NCBI GenBank assembly: GCA_037576215.1
Contig: JBANDB010000013.1
Location: 1,054,001 to 1,118,000 of the forward strand
Source of the DNA: Armillaria gallica
Lineage: Eukaryota; Basidiomycota; Agaricomycetes; Agaricales; Physalacriaceae
Length of the DNA: 64,000 bases
Reading direction: 5' to 3'
Shown: positions 36,144-46,797 of the stretch, piece by piece
Layout of the letters: every line of letters begins with the position of its first letter
Numbering within the stretch: the first letter of the stretch is position 1
Program-made: the position numbers and the translations under genes
The notes under the pieces: model-generated
The model's database searches: none
Seen by the model: the letters and a program-made list of their open reading frames with translations, nothing else
What the model was told of the DNA's origin: nothing

Positions 36144-36390
36144 ATGTCTGCCCCACAAACCCAGTACGCACCTACCCAATCTTCCTCTGTCCTCGGTGGA
36201 CAAATCGTCGGCCGCTCTGAGCGCCAGGCTGTTGCACCCCCCGCAGCTTTGAAGCTGCGCCTTGACCTGAACCTCGAAGTCGAGATCGCCATCCAGGCCA
36301 AGGTCAACGGCGACATCACCTTGTCCCTCCTGTAAGTGGATTGCTTGTGTTGGCGTGTCGTCGGGCTGACTCGTGGTTTACAGTGAGTAA
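36144..36390 (+). CDS. Small conserved protein, 65-residue twin B
   Basis: Nearly the same protein as twin A: MSAPQTQYAPTQSSSVLG, then GQIVGRSERQAVAPPAAL, and a C-terminal half identical to twin A over KLRLDLNLEVEIAIQAKVNG and DITLSLLE. The coding sequence is split by the same last intron, which adds Glu before the stop. DNA differs at many third positions while the C-terminal peptide is unchanged, which points to purifying selection on both copies. Function unknown. Confidence 0.72.
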
Positions 36391-37236
36391 ATGCGCTATG
36401 CGCGTAGGAAGATGGAACCGGCGCGTAATCGTCCGTTCGAGGTGAGCTTTGTCTGTCAACGTGCTCGTCGATTTCGTGCTGACAATTTGTTAGGGCAGTC
36501 GTGTACCGGTTACATTCATCCCGTCGTCCTAGGTCGACAGTGTATTAGTGTCTGTACATCTATTAGATACTAATGTCAGTGTTATTCTGGGATCATGCAT
36601 TGAGGTTTTACTGGCAAACAATGCGTATTTCCAATTTTCGAGACGGCAAGTTCGTCCAATGGAGCTGTCGGATTTCTACCGTGATTGACAGCATTGCAGT
36701 GTAAGATTGACTTCGGGCGGCATTTCCCGATGTATTTTGCCACGTTCCAACTCGTTCTACTATGCGAGGACTACTCTCGCTTCTCCCTCTGGAATCTGCA
36801 TTAGGGGGTCAGAATTCGCTCATTTTGGAACCTCTAGAGGGTCAGGCCTGATTTGAGTCTCTCGCTTGACCTGCCACTGGTCAATGTCGTCTGCAGTGCT
36901 CTGCACGTGGATCTGATGCGACCGTGACACTACGCGCTGACATCGTCAGACCCCACTCTCTATCAGCTACCACCACGTCGCTCCTGCTTGCTCGTCGACA
37001 CCTCGCCTCAGCGACGACGCTTGACACTGCCACCACCACCACCACGTTTCCAACGCCTCGCTCCCTGTCACGCTCACTCACTAGAGTCGACATCTCGCCA
37101 CCACCACGTCGCTCCTGACCTCTCTCTGTCACCTACCACGACCACGCTTCCGACGCCTCACTCTCTTGACACCACCGCTTCGACCACCACGACCGCGCTC
37201 ACTCACTAGAGTTGTCGACGCCTCGCCTCGCCAGCC
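36391..37236. other. Intergenic with CAC/CGTCGC-rich imperfect repeats
   Basis: No gene is seen. From about 36,920 to 37,215 the sequence is C-rich. It holds imperfect tandem units built from ACCACCACGTCGCTCCTG and CTCACTCACTAGAGT (the latter at about 37,072 and 37,197). These give spurious open frames. Confidence 0.5.
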
Positions 37237-38220
37237 ATGACGACCGTCTGCTACGTCGGAGAATCTCCTGACGACGACAACTGCCCATCATGTGGCCAAG
37301 AATGCACGTACGTGAATAGCCCCTTTCTGTATTCCCTCCATCTATCTCCATCACCAGGCCCGAAAATATGAAAACCGGCATCGGAAAGTATATCCATAGA
37401 TGCGCCGCATCGCTCAAGCACAGCCAAGCTCAACTCTCCACAAACAAAGCTTTCGAACGTTAACCCCCTCGCATTGCCTCTGGCATGGTTGCTCCAAAGC
37501 ATCCACCATCTGGGAAACCTGAGACACTCATCTCATGCACATCGAAAACCACCTCACTTGGCTCGCTTCCGTCTCTACCAGCGGCGAAAGCAGGCATTGC
37601 AACTGGGAGCCCGTTCACACCGACTGGTATCTCTCCGACTGGGCTTTTCACTTTGCCGTAGCTCACGACCTAACAAGGCCGTCATAGTCGACCACTGCGC
37701 TCTCTGCGGCGAATGGGTCGAGGACCAGAAAGGAGACCGCTCAGCTTGGAACGCCCACTGCAAAACCCATTACATGACCATGTTCTCTCCCTTCGAACAT
37801 CCCTTACAAGGACACGTCTCATCACGACCGTGAACCCAAAATCACAAACGATATCACAGAATACAAACCCAATGCGCCCTTTGACAAGAAAGACCGCTCC
37901 TTCACGGCCATATCCAGCAGTCCATCGCTCTCCGCCCCCTTTTCTGTCCCCAACGACTTGCTCATGTATATGCGCATGAAACAGTGAGTATATGCACCAT
38001 ATTTGCAGCTTTCACACTTACCCGGCTCAGATACAGGGACAATATGGTATACACTCACCACGTCTTTCATCAACACCTCCAAAAACTGGTCCACAGTATC
38101 AAAACCGATGTCATGTGCCCTGTCTCCTTTTGCGGAACGCACGCCTTTGCTCTCTTTGATCTCGTAACTCACCTCGTCCTCTTTCACCGTCTTCCGCTCT
38201 TGGGTACAGCCCCATCAAGA
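37237..38220 (+). pseudogene. Decayed zinc-finger half of the recombinase-like gene
   Basis: Homologous to the C-terminal zinc-finger region of the gene at 41.1-44.9 kb. Matching landmarks in order are CYVGESPDDDNCPSCGQEC (against CYPNESPDHANKCPVCGTLC), GIGKYIHRCAAS, HCLWHGCSKAS, VDHCALCGEWVEDQKGDRSA (against IDHCTICGQWFEDDMGDGAS), HYMTMFSPF, and CPVSFCGTHAFALFDLVTHL followed by VLFHRLPLLGT. The frame is broken by an in-frame stop after TIWET and by at least two shifts, and the recombinase half is absent. The 3' end runs into the decayed MFS upstream region at about 38,270. It is a relic of a second copy of the element family. Confidence 0.7.
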
Positions 38221-38608
38221 AAGAAAAGAAGGCTCAGAATTCTCGTTAAGCCTGACTCAAGAATTCCTTCTGACTTACATTTTCCTCGTGTCTCAAGGAC
38301 TCTAGGACTCAGTACTCAGCCCTCAGTTGCTAACCGCGCTAAGTACTGGGACCGACATCTCATGCTACCGGTGGCGAGGAAAGTTCGGAACGCATGCTGG
38401 TATTGGTGTTTCCAGCCTGAGAGTGGTCACGGAAAAGGCCGAACATGACCACCCTTGTTCACTAACCATTATCTTGTTCGATACACTTTCTCTTTTTTAT
38501 TTATTTTAGCAATGGGCTAGAGAGCGCGGAAGAAGCCTCTCTATAAAAGCGGTGAATGATGGGGGACAAGGCGTCAACTACCCCGCCGCTGCCCTTTTCC
38601 TCGTAGGG

Positions 38609-39430
38609 ATGGTCCAGGATATTTTTCGCGACTCGACCATTGGCCAAGCTATCAATTACATATCGAATGGCTGTATCTTCACCTACGCTGACCTGCGACC
38701 CGTCTTTCGAATTCCTTTACATTTTCGACCGAAACGACCTTCGCCCATATCGTCGCCCTACGGCAACATTATTCTTGTTCATCCTCTTCCAGATACCAAA
38801 ACATGAGCACGGTTCTGGCATTCCGCTTCCTCAACCAGGTTCGTTGGCAGCCATGCACTCGCCATCGAAGGCGCGTCCATGGCAGATCTACTGCATCAAT
38901 CATGTCGTGTACATATTTGGAATATGGTCGCTCGGGGGAGTCGTTAGTCCCATCATGACCAGTTTTCGGAGGGTTTGCAGCTCAGGCGAACGGACGGCGA
39001 TGGCCCCAGTAATCTGGATAGTTGGCCCTTCCCTGGTTTTCCTCCCTGAGACTTACGGTCCCACGATTTTCTTAAAACGGTCACGACAGCTGAAGAAGCT
39101 GACGGGAAATGGGCAATTGCGATCCCAGTGAGAGAATCGTTTTCGGCAGCGATGCACTGATCCGATCCTTCATTCTTGCCAAAGAGCTGTCTTGATGTTT
39201 GCGAACCTAGTTTCAATATCATCTCCTCTGTTACCATTGACGATGTTTTATTCAACAAATGCAATATTTTACTTGTGGATTGAGACTTTCCCGCTAGTAT
39301 TTACAGATATCCGCTACTTTCGTCTTGATGTCGGTTTCTTCCTGGTAAATTACCGTTTGTCTCTGGAAGACTATATAGCAGACTCAGAAATTTACTGTAA
39401 GAGGCTGCGAGACTTGACGTACCGCCGTCA
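38609..39430 (+). pseudogene. MFS transporter, copy 3, heavily decayed
   Basis: Starts as in the other copies (MVQDIFRDSTIGQAINYISN) but loses the frame after about 60 residues. Recognisable pieces then appear out of frame or after deletions: MSTVLAFRFL near 38,800, LPETYGPTIFLKRSRQLKKL near 39,030-39,100, and ETFPLVFTDI near 39,280-39,310. Sequence upstream (38,270-38,600) matches the MFS promoter block, including GCGCTAAGTACTGGGACCGA. It is much older than the other two copies. Confidence 0.7.
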
Positions 39431-39499
39431 ATAAGTAGTTGAGTCTAGATACATTTCTAAGTTGTTACTGATACACTTTAATAACTGGATCACTGATAT

Positions 39500-39770
39500 A
39501 CAACAAAAAAATTGTCTGGACTGCATTCAAGCAAAAGCATTGATGAGAGTGGGATACTCAATCACCCGAACAAATGAAATCAAGTTACCAGGAAAAGACG
39601 CAATGTGTACTTCGACATTCGGGCGAAGGCAGAGCTCGTGTGCAACGGAGAGAACAATGTTGGCTTGTGTAAGAGGAGAAGCTTCCAAATCAAGGACAAG
39701 GACAAGGCGCACAAAGCTCGCATGGTATTCGTGAAGCGACGATGCAGGCGTCGGCTGAGCGGTTAATTTG
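39500..39770 (-). pseudogene. Possible glycosyltransferase N-terminal fragment
   Basis: The minus strand reads LTQANIVLSVAHELCLRPNV then EVHIASFPG, which resembles the start of the N-terminal domain of fungal UDP-glucosyltransferases (a nucleotide-sugar family where this is followed by the rest of a Rossmann fold). Nothing else of such an enzyme follows. The assignment rests on this one segment and memory of the family. Confidence 0.25.
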
Positions 39771-39823
39771 TCTTGCCATAACGCGTAGATCACGTGTGCC
39801 GCTTTCTGCGCAACACCACCACC

Positions 39824-40999
39824 ATGTCCATGACCTTGGATGAATTCGACGAATTCACAGAGAAGCTTCGCACTTTTGAGCCTCCTGCCGTACTCTCGCC
39901 TAAAAGCTATGATCGATACACCAGAAATTGGCGCTCTATCCTCTTCTTCGCTGACAAGAACCTCACTGCTGCCAAGACACACAACGAGGAAGCTGCTTCG
40001 TCTACTCTAGTTTGTGTACAGCCATATATATGCTGCCCTTTGGCTGACGTCCTTTCCCCCAGAACAATGTTGGACAGCTGGAAGATCCTGTCAACGAAAT
40101 CATGGCTCACGTCGAGGACGATCTCATTACTCTGGAATTGCTGATGGTCAATCTTTGCCCTGGGAAACGGCCAAAATACAAGAAACGGGAGATGGAGTCT
40201 TTCATTCGGTTGGTAACGGGTTACGCATATGCCAGTGTGGACCAGATCGTGCGTGGACCTGTTCGTCTTTGTTGCGCCTTCTCATCTTGCTCCCAGAAAG
40301 TCATGTTCGCTTCCGACAGTCGTCCTGGAAAGTACACCTGGACCGCCGCTTGCAAGACTCTAGCCGATATCAACAAAAACAAAGATCTCAATGAACGTCT
40401 CCTGGAGCGTGATCGCCATCTCCTCAACCAGGCTGAGGCAGAAGGACTTGCCGATTGGATACGCTACGTGGTCTACATGACCACATCTATACTCTTTGCT
40501 CATGACTACGCTCTTCTGAACGACGACGACAAGGAGGCTTATGTTTTGCAACTCTGTGGTACTATCAGAGGGTCGGCACTTGTCGGAGACGAAGAATCGA
40601 GGACCGCCGTCCGAAACCAATTCTACAACGAGCACAGAAGAACTGTCACAGTGAGAAATCACTACCTGTCCCTCTTTCACTTGGTGCGTTGTTTGGACAA
40701 GCAAGAGACATTCACTAACATCGTTACAGTTTGGCGCTTCTGTTTTGCTTGATCCCACTATCGATATCAGAACCCGCACTGGCATACCCACCCTCAGCGC
40801 CACATTTCCAAAAACTTTTGGTCGTCTCCGAAAAGAGCTCAAGCCGGAAGACATTCGCCTGACCCGCCTCCATAATGATAATTCGGCATTGTTACTAAAC
40901 ATGGTACAGGTCCTAGGTTCTGAGGACGTCTTCAAGCTCGTACGAGACTTTTTAGATACCTTTGATGAAGATGCTGAAGACGAGAGTCATGTACTGTAA
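39824..40999 (+). CDS. Unrecognised 358-residue protein, companion A of the recombinase module
   Basis: Three exons (39,824-40,009; 40,063-40,683; 40,730-40,999) join in phase to 358 residues. It begins MSMTLDEFDEFTEKLRTF. A basic, Cys-containing middle (PVRLCCAFSSCSQKVMF, KYTWTAACKTLADINKN) precedes a helical part. The last intron sits directly before FGASVLLDP. The tail is acidic (DTFDEDAEDESHVL). No signal peptide or membrane segment is seen and I cannot name a family. Companion B at 45.6 kb has almost the same length, the same intron position and the related motif FGAAVFMDR, so the two are probably distant paralogues. The gene is convergent with the recombinase gene at a distance of 138 bp. 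All frames are open, so it looks functional. Confidence 0.7.
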
Positions 41000-41137
41000 T
41001 TGTTCAACAACGCACCATCTCATTGCAACTCACCAGTCAGCAATTTTTCGAGTGATAGTATTACATTGGTGGTGGTTTGTTTGGCTCGCGTTCTGACACG
41101 GAGCGTGCATGGCTAGCAAATACACATTTACAAGTAA

Positions 41138-44100
41138 CTACAACAAAGGTGGTGCAGTGAGAACCCATTCCGCAAATACGTACTCAACGCCGTCTCGCCC
41201 ACGACGATGCTTCTTTGGTTCCTTGATCTTGAATTTCTTTGAAGAGCAATGGTCTGGTAGGTGTGTACGTATGTCAACAAACAGCTCATCACATGATGGG
41301 CAATAATGGTGCCGGCCCCTCTTGGTAGACGTGCCAGCGAGCGAGGTATCCTGATGATTAAAATGAGAACAAGAGTCAAAACCGGTAAAAGACCACGCAC
41401 GGTTGGCAGCTCAAAAGTGAATGGGCCTATTTTTCTCCCATCGTCCGAAAGCTGAAAGAATGCATGTCGCTTCCGGCATAATGAAGCAAGAGCCGACGTG
41501 ATAAAATGCTTCGTGATATCCTTGACAGGCTGGCGACATCCAGTGCAATGATACTTTTTGATGGAGGGAGTAATTCCAGGGCGCTCATGGTTGGTGTCAA
41601 TCTGAGGCTTCTTGGATGGTCCGGCTTGGTCGTCATCATCAGATGTGCTGCGCTTCGAGGGAACTGCTGACCCCCCGTTATGGACGAGCATCAAGTCAAG
41701 GCCACCGTCCTTATCGAGAGTCGGGAGTCGAAGCGTATTAGTCTCCACAGAACGCAAAGTACCAACAACTGGGAGGCGGTGAAAGAGAACCAGATGGGTG
41801 GCAAGCTCGTAAGGTGAAAACTTGTGCATTCCACATGACGGCACAGGGCACAAGGTGGTATCGCTGTCAAGTAGATGTTGTTGGGAAAGATGCCGTTGGA
41901 AAGTTGAGACATCGCGGTATCTACACATTGATGGTAAATTATCATTCAGAGAATAGATAGCAACTTACTGCATCATTCTCCTCGCGATAGGGAGATCTGC
42001 ATTGAAAACACAAAAAGGACAGAAGTACGGGCGGAGAGCGATTCCTCTTTTGATGTGCCCGTGTAGCAATGGGCCACTGACAGAATCACGAGGGTCATAG
42101 CTGATAGCACCTCCGAGATCCACAATACCGGTTGGTTGCAAATCGATGAGCCCATCTTGCCGTTCTTGAAAAGGAGAGAACATATCATCATAGTGCCCCA
42201 TGCAATGGCCCGCCCAACTAGCACCATCACCCATATCATCCTCAAACCACTGCCCACAGATTGTGCAATGATCAATGGTGATAGTGGCATTGACATTGAG
42301 ATAATGCTCAGTCGCAAAGTGGTTGGCCCAATCGGGGACTATCCAACCACCGTCGCCCTCCTCTGCACAAATTTCGCCCTCCTCACGCCACTTGCACATC
42401 TGATTCCCACGGAGCGACAGCTTGGTCAACGATGTGAGATGGGTGTGTATATGAGCAATGAAATCAGGACGTGATTCGTAAACTTTAGTTGAGCAGCCAT
42501 CCCAGGCACAAGTGGTGCGATCAAAGTTATCTGTGGCCCTCTGCTGGGCATCTGCATGCGTACGGGCCATGATGCAATTATGGATGTGTTTACCAATTCC
42601 CTTGGGCATCGTGCTGGAACTGGGATAGCGGGATGAGATACATAAAGATGGACAAAAGTAATGCCTACCTGCATAATGTTCCGCAGACAGGACATTTATT
42701 GGCATGATCGGGCGACTCATTCGGATAGCAGATGTTCAGACGCTGGTGAGGTAAAGAATTGATCGCCTTGATATAAGCAATAATGGAGTCGTTGTCGGTA
42801 TCAAAGGCAGTAGCGGCATCGAAGAAGGTTGCAATAAACTCGTCCATAGATGAAGTCGACTTGGAAAGTATGGGGACACTCGAAGGGGGACGATTTTCTT
42901 TTCCTTTAGCCGAGGTCTTCCCCTTCTTGTCGACAGGATCCTAAAGGAAAGTTGAGGTGAGAATATCAACGACAAGCATCAGACATACGATGCCTTTCAA
43001 CTGGCGTGCTGATGCACCAGCAAAATATTCCTCTCGGGCCTTCTTCACACGAACCCGCTTCTCCCTTGCGACAATGTTCTTGTATTCTTTATCGTGCTCC
43101 TCAAGTTGTGCTTTGAGGGCAGCTATCTGAGATGTGGTCGAAATCTGGGATGCTTCGTCGTCTTCAGCAGATTTAATGTCCTTGGACAGCGTCGCCACCT
43201 GTTTGGCAAGCTGTACATCTTCAGTACTTGAGAGAAAGAAAAGAAGGCAAGGTTTACCTTTTCACGTGTTTCTCTCATTGCTACTAACTCCTCTTCTGCC
43301 AACAGCTCAGCGGTTTCCTCAATAGAGAGCCGTTGCGGCGCATTCGCATCCATACGAGCTGACATGTTTGAGGCGGTCTGTCGAGCATTCAGTGAAACAA
43401 TTGGAGAAAAAATTGGGAACATACACCACCGATCCGTACATTGGATTCATTGATCGGTCGGTCATGTAAAACGGCGCCAAGATCTATATCAATGAGTTTG
43501 GATTTGTAAGAGGTCTATAGACAGGTTGAGGTGACGACGACAACAACAAAGGAAAATGGAGACTAACGTCAAACATGTCCGACTTTTTCGTATGTCCCAT
43601 AAGCGTCCGCAGTTTTTCATCGGATATCTGTCCAGAGAGTCTGTTTGATGCACCGCGTCGTGCACAGTAGCCAGTCACCGCAGCTGATCAAATGAATAAG
43701 AAAATGAAAGATATAAGAGATGGACACTCACAAACAAATCCCTTATTTAAGCTGGTGCGACGGAGATGGCCGTTATATACATCATAGGTCATAGCACGAG
43801 ACGGAGAGGTTTCCCAAACGTTGTCGTTGAGAATCTCACCACGGACAGTGCACAGTGTAGAAACAGAAGGACGCTGCGAGAGAATGTGGTGGTCCGTTGG
43901 AGGTATAGCAGGGTGGAAGATCTCTTCGGCAGTGGTGACGTCCGCAAAGATACCATCCTCCAGTGCCATGGCTGTGGCCATTGAAAACGGGCAGTACGCT
44001 CGGTTACTGTTCGGCTCAGGATAAAGGATGAACTCCTTGTAGGCAGACTGGTCGCTGCCAAGGCCTTTGAGTCGGTGGATAAGGGCGCGGATATAGACAT

Positions 44101-44852
44101 GAGGATGGCGAGGATCATCCGGATTGGGTACAACATGCCATTGATGCTCGGTCCAACGGAGAGCACGGTCCGTGTTTCGGTATTTGCTACCTTCGACAAG
44201 AGCACCGGGACGTTCAGTCATGAGGGACTGAATGCTAATGAGGTAGGCCATTTGGACAGCCATGCGTGTGGTCCTAAACCCGGGGTCTTGAAAGAATGCG
44301 CGAACAAGGATCTCAAAGTCGACGCCTGTGAGGGTGTACTTTGGTCGTGATTCGGTGGAGAGTGGTGCGATATTGTGGAGTTCTTCTGAGTCGATGTATG
44401 CGAGGATTTGTTGGTAGTAATGGGGAGGAAGAGCCTGTAACGCTTCTCGTCTCCAAAGCGACATCAGTGAATGCATCTGGGTCTTGATAGTGCCCTTCAC
44501 TGCATACTCGCTGATACGACCACGGGTGGAAAGGGCCTGATACTGAACAAATCTGAGGAATATAGCTATGAGAGATGTTAGCATATATGCGCCTGCAAGG
44601 TGTTGAAGACGCACGAAGAGCCGGGAGTTTTGAACCTGGGTTAATTTCTCTTGGAACCTCTCCTTCAGGACGGCTATCAGCATACTGTAACCACCAGCGT
44701 TTCAGGCGAATGTGAAAATCTATAGTCGCGCCAGCCAGGATCTTGACGAAAACCCGGTCCAGGGGGTCTGCGATCTTCTCTGCGGTGGCGGGAACAGCTG
44801 AACGCTGCTTCAAAAGTTCAGACCGAGGGATGATCTTGGACTGGAGAGGCAT
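41138..44852 (-). CDS. Captain/DUF3435-like tyrosine recombinase with zinc-finger array
   Basis: Large spliced gene without visible lesions. After MPLQSKIIPRSELLKQRS a helical domain spans an intron (EINPAIFLRFVQYQALSTRG). The catalytic region carries the likely tyrosine-recombinase residues: Arg in MTERPGALVEGSKYRNTD, Lys in ALIHRLKGLG, Arg in YCARRGASNRLSG, His in LRTLMGHTKKSDMF, and Tyr in TSYKSKLIDIDLGAVLHD. A coiled coil follows (LSIEETAELLAEEELVAMRE). A chain of zinc-binding modules is then seen: CPVCGTLC, CAWDGC...HIHTH, CTICGQW...HCMGH, CPFC...HLSQQH, CPVPSC...HLVLFH, CTGC, and CPSCDELFVDIRTHLPDHC. The last intron was phase-checked; the stop follows VLTAPPLL. DUF3435 proteins include the Captains that move Starship elements in ascomycetes. 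That this one mobilises DNA is inference. An in-frame upstream Met at 44,951 is possible. Confidence 0.72.
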
Positions 44853-45595
44853 GGGGGGCGACAATGATAGAGGGAGAAGGCAGGGAGAGGGATAATGGGG
44901 CGACAAGGATGGAAGGGAAGAAAGGGAGGCGGGGGGAAGGATAGAGCGCACGTCGGGCCTTTATACATGCGCTGCAATGACGCGCATGCGCTGTCCCGAC
45001 ACATCCATGACGCAATGGCGCGAGATGAGTGCTCTGGAATGAACCAGTGACCTCCCCTACAGCCAAGAACCGTCTTCCACACTCCCACCACCCACCATCC
45101 CTTCTTCCTCCTCTCCGAAAGCAGATACATCGACTCAGAAAGGACAAGAGCGTCGTGCCCTAGAGTAGTTAGAGAGATTGAGGTCGCCGTTCATGGTCGA
45201 TCATGTGGAGGAGGCAAATTTTTCCGTGAACAAGAATTGCTGCAGCGGGTGCATCGAGAGATTTTGGCAGTAGGGAAGAGAGAGGCAGGAACGTTGGAGA
45301 GCTTGCGCGTGGTAGCGTTGAGGAATGGCGCGTAGTGATAGTTTGCAGAATCCGACGGCGCGTGGTGGGTGTTTGCAGAATCCGACTCTGCAAAGTGACT
45401 GTAACACGACCTGGTCTGTCACGTCACATGTCGCCACCCTTAGTTAATCTCATCGTAGGCCGTTGGCTTGAAATTTATGGCGAGCCAATCACTCAATGCG
45501 ACGACAGCGATGTCAATACGTGGGGGTCACCCACAAAATGCGGGTGAGTCGCTTTCGTGTAATAAATAATTTTTTAATCACATGCCAATTACTAC
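44853..45595. promoter_or_regulatory. Divergent promoter between recombinase and companion B
   Basis: A 743-bp region that must drive both genes. It contains the 30-bp tandem repeat listed separately, and a TGCGCTGCAATGACGCG / CATGCGCTGTCCCG pair near 44,970-45,000. Confidence 0.5.
45327..45386. repeat. Two tandem copies of a 30-bp unit
   Basis: Each unit starts GGCGCGT and ends GTTTGCAGAATCCGAC. The last 16 bases are identical in both copies (45,341-45,356 and 45,371-45,386), while the front half differs at four positions. The location between the recombinase and its divergent partner suggests a protein-binding site. Confidence 0.8.
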
Positions 45596-46797
45596 ATGGA
45601 CTCTCCCCACCAACGCATTCGGGCCAAAATCAAGGACCTCGATGCCGAAATTGCTGCCCTGGCTGTGCTGAATCCCGAATCGACGCCTCGAACGATCAGC
45701 AAGCGCAGAGAGCTGTATGAATACCTTGACGAGAGGGTCGTTGCGCTTGCCGAGACGATTGAGCAGAGCCGTCCTACAGTGGAGGAGCCTGCTGAAGTCG
45801 AGGAACCTGAGAAGGACGCGGAAAAAGAGACGGGGCTGGAGAAGAGGTTTTCAGAGATTGCCGAGGCTTTTGGCGCTGACGCGTTTAGCGCGCATCGGTT
45901 CCGAGCTGTTCTCTTGGAGCATCCTGGTAGTGGGAGCACTGCTGAAATCGAGGATCGCGCGTTTCGACGGATTATCCGAGGCTGGAAGGATGAGGAAGAA
46001 TCTTGGGTGAGTGCATATATGGCCAAAATACGCTTGCTGACCTTGGCAGGCCACAACGCTCCAACCTCTTGTCGATAAACGTGCAGACTGGGACGCGTTC
46101 TGTGACCGCGGAACAACCAATGTGGGTATTGGGGACGTAAGCAAGCAGCTCACTGCAATCAACAAGGTGGGTGTCGTTGTGATTGTCATTCCTGGCTGAC
46201 GGGCTGTTCAGTTACTAGTAGCACAGGAAAATGACGCACGCGGAAAAGCTTGGGTTGCGATGGTTATTCAGATGGTGGAGATGATACGATTCACCAAGAT
46301 TTGGAAGAAGCACGATAATGGAGCCGGGGGTCGGAAATGGAAGACGCAGTATTGGGAAGATGGATGTCGAGAGGAGAACAAGAGGCTGTATCGAAACCGG
46401 GACAACGCGATAGGTTCGCATAAGGAAGTTTTGACAAAGAAAGTCAAAAAGCAGTACCAAGCGTATAGGCGGCAGCAACAGCATATTTTGAAGACGCGGG
46501 AGTCGTTGGTTGCGCTGTATGACCGCGTGAGTGGTGCTTTTTCTGTTTTTCTGTTGCTGATGATCGTAGTTTGGTGCTGCCGTATTCATGGATCGAGTCT
46601 GGTATCCGCGAGACCAACGACGCAGCGGAGGATATGTAAAGCTTCTCCAGAAGGTCTGTAAAGAGCGGAGAGAGGATGCGGCGGAAACGAGGACTGCGAG
46701 CACGACATCGTTCTTGCTGGCGCTAAAGGTGTTGGCAACGGACAAGGTCGTCAGATATGTTACGGCATTCCTGACAGAGTACAAGGTCGTCACGTGA
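45596..46797 (+). CDS. Unrecognised 356-residue protein, companion B of the recombinase module
   Basis: Four exons (45,596-46,006; 46,050-46,166; 46,212-46,526; 46,570-46,797) join in phase to 356 residues. The first third is acidic and helical (MDSPHQRIRAKIKDLDAEIA, then a Glu/Val-rich stretch). The next exon has ATTLQPLVDKRADWDAFCDR. The middle is helical with many basic residues (MVEMIRFTKIWKKHDNGAGG, HKEVLTKKVKKQYQAYRRQQ). The last intron lies directly before FGAAVFMDRVWYPRDQRRSG. The end is VLATDKVVRYVTAFLTEYK. No family is recognised. It is divergent from the recombinase gene, and related in layout to companion A (similar length, FGA motif, same intron site, and a final helix with similar spacing). 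Confidence 0.7.

Noticed and set aside
36924..37209. Thr/Pro/Arg-rich frames in the CAC-rich repeat
   Set aside because: Open in several frames because of the simple repeat; no start context or splice support.
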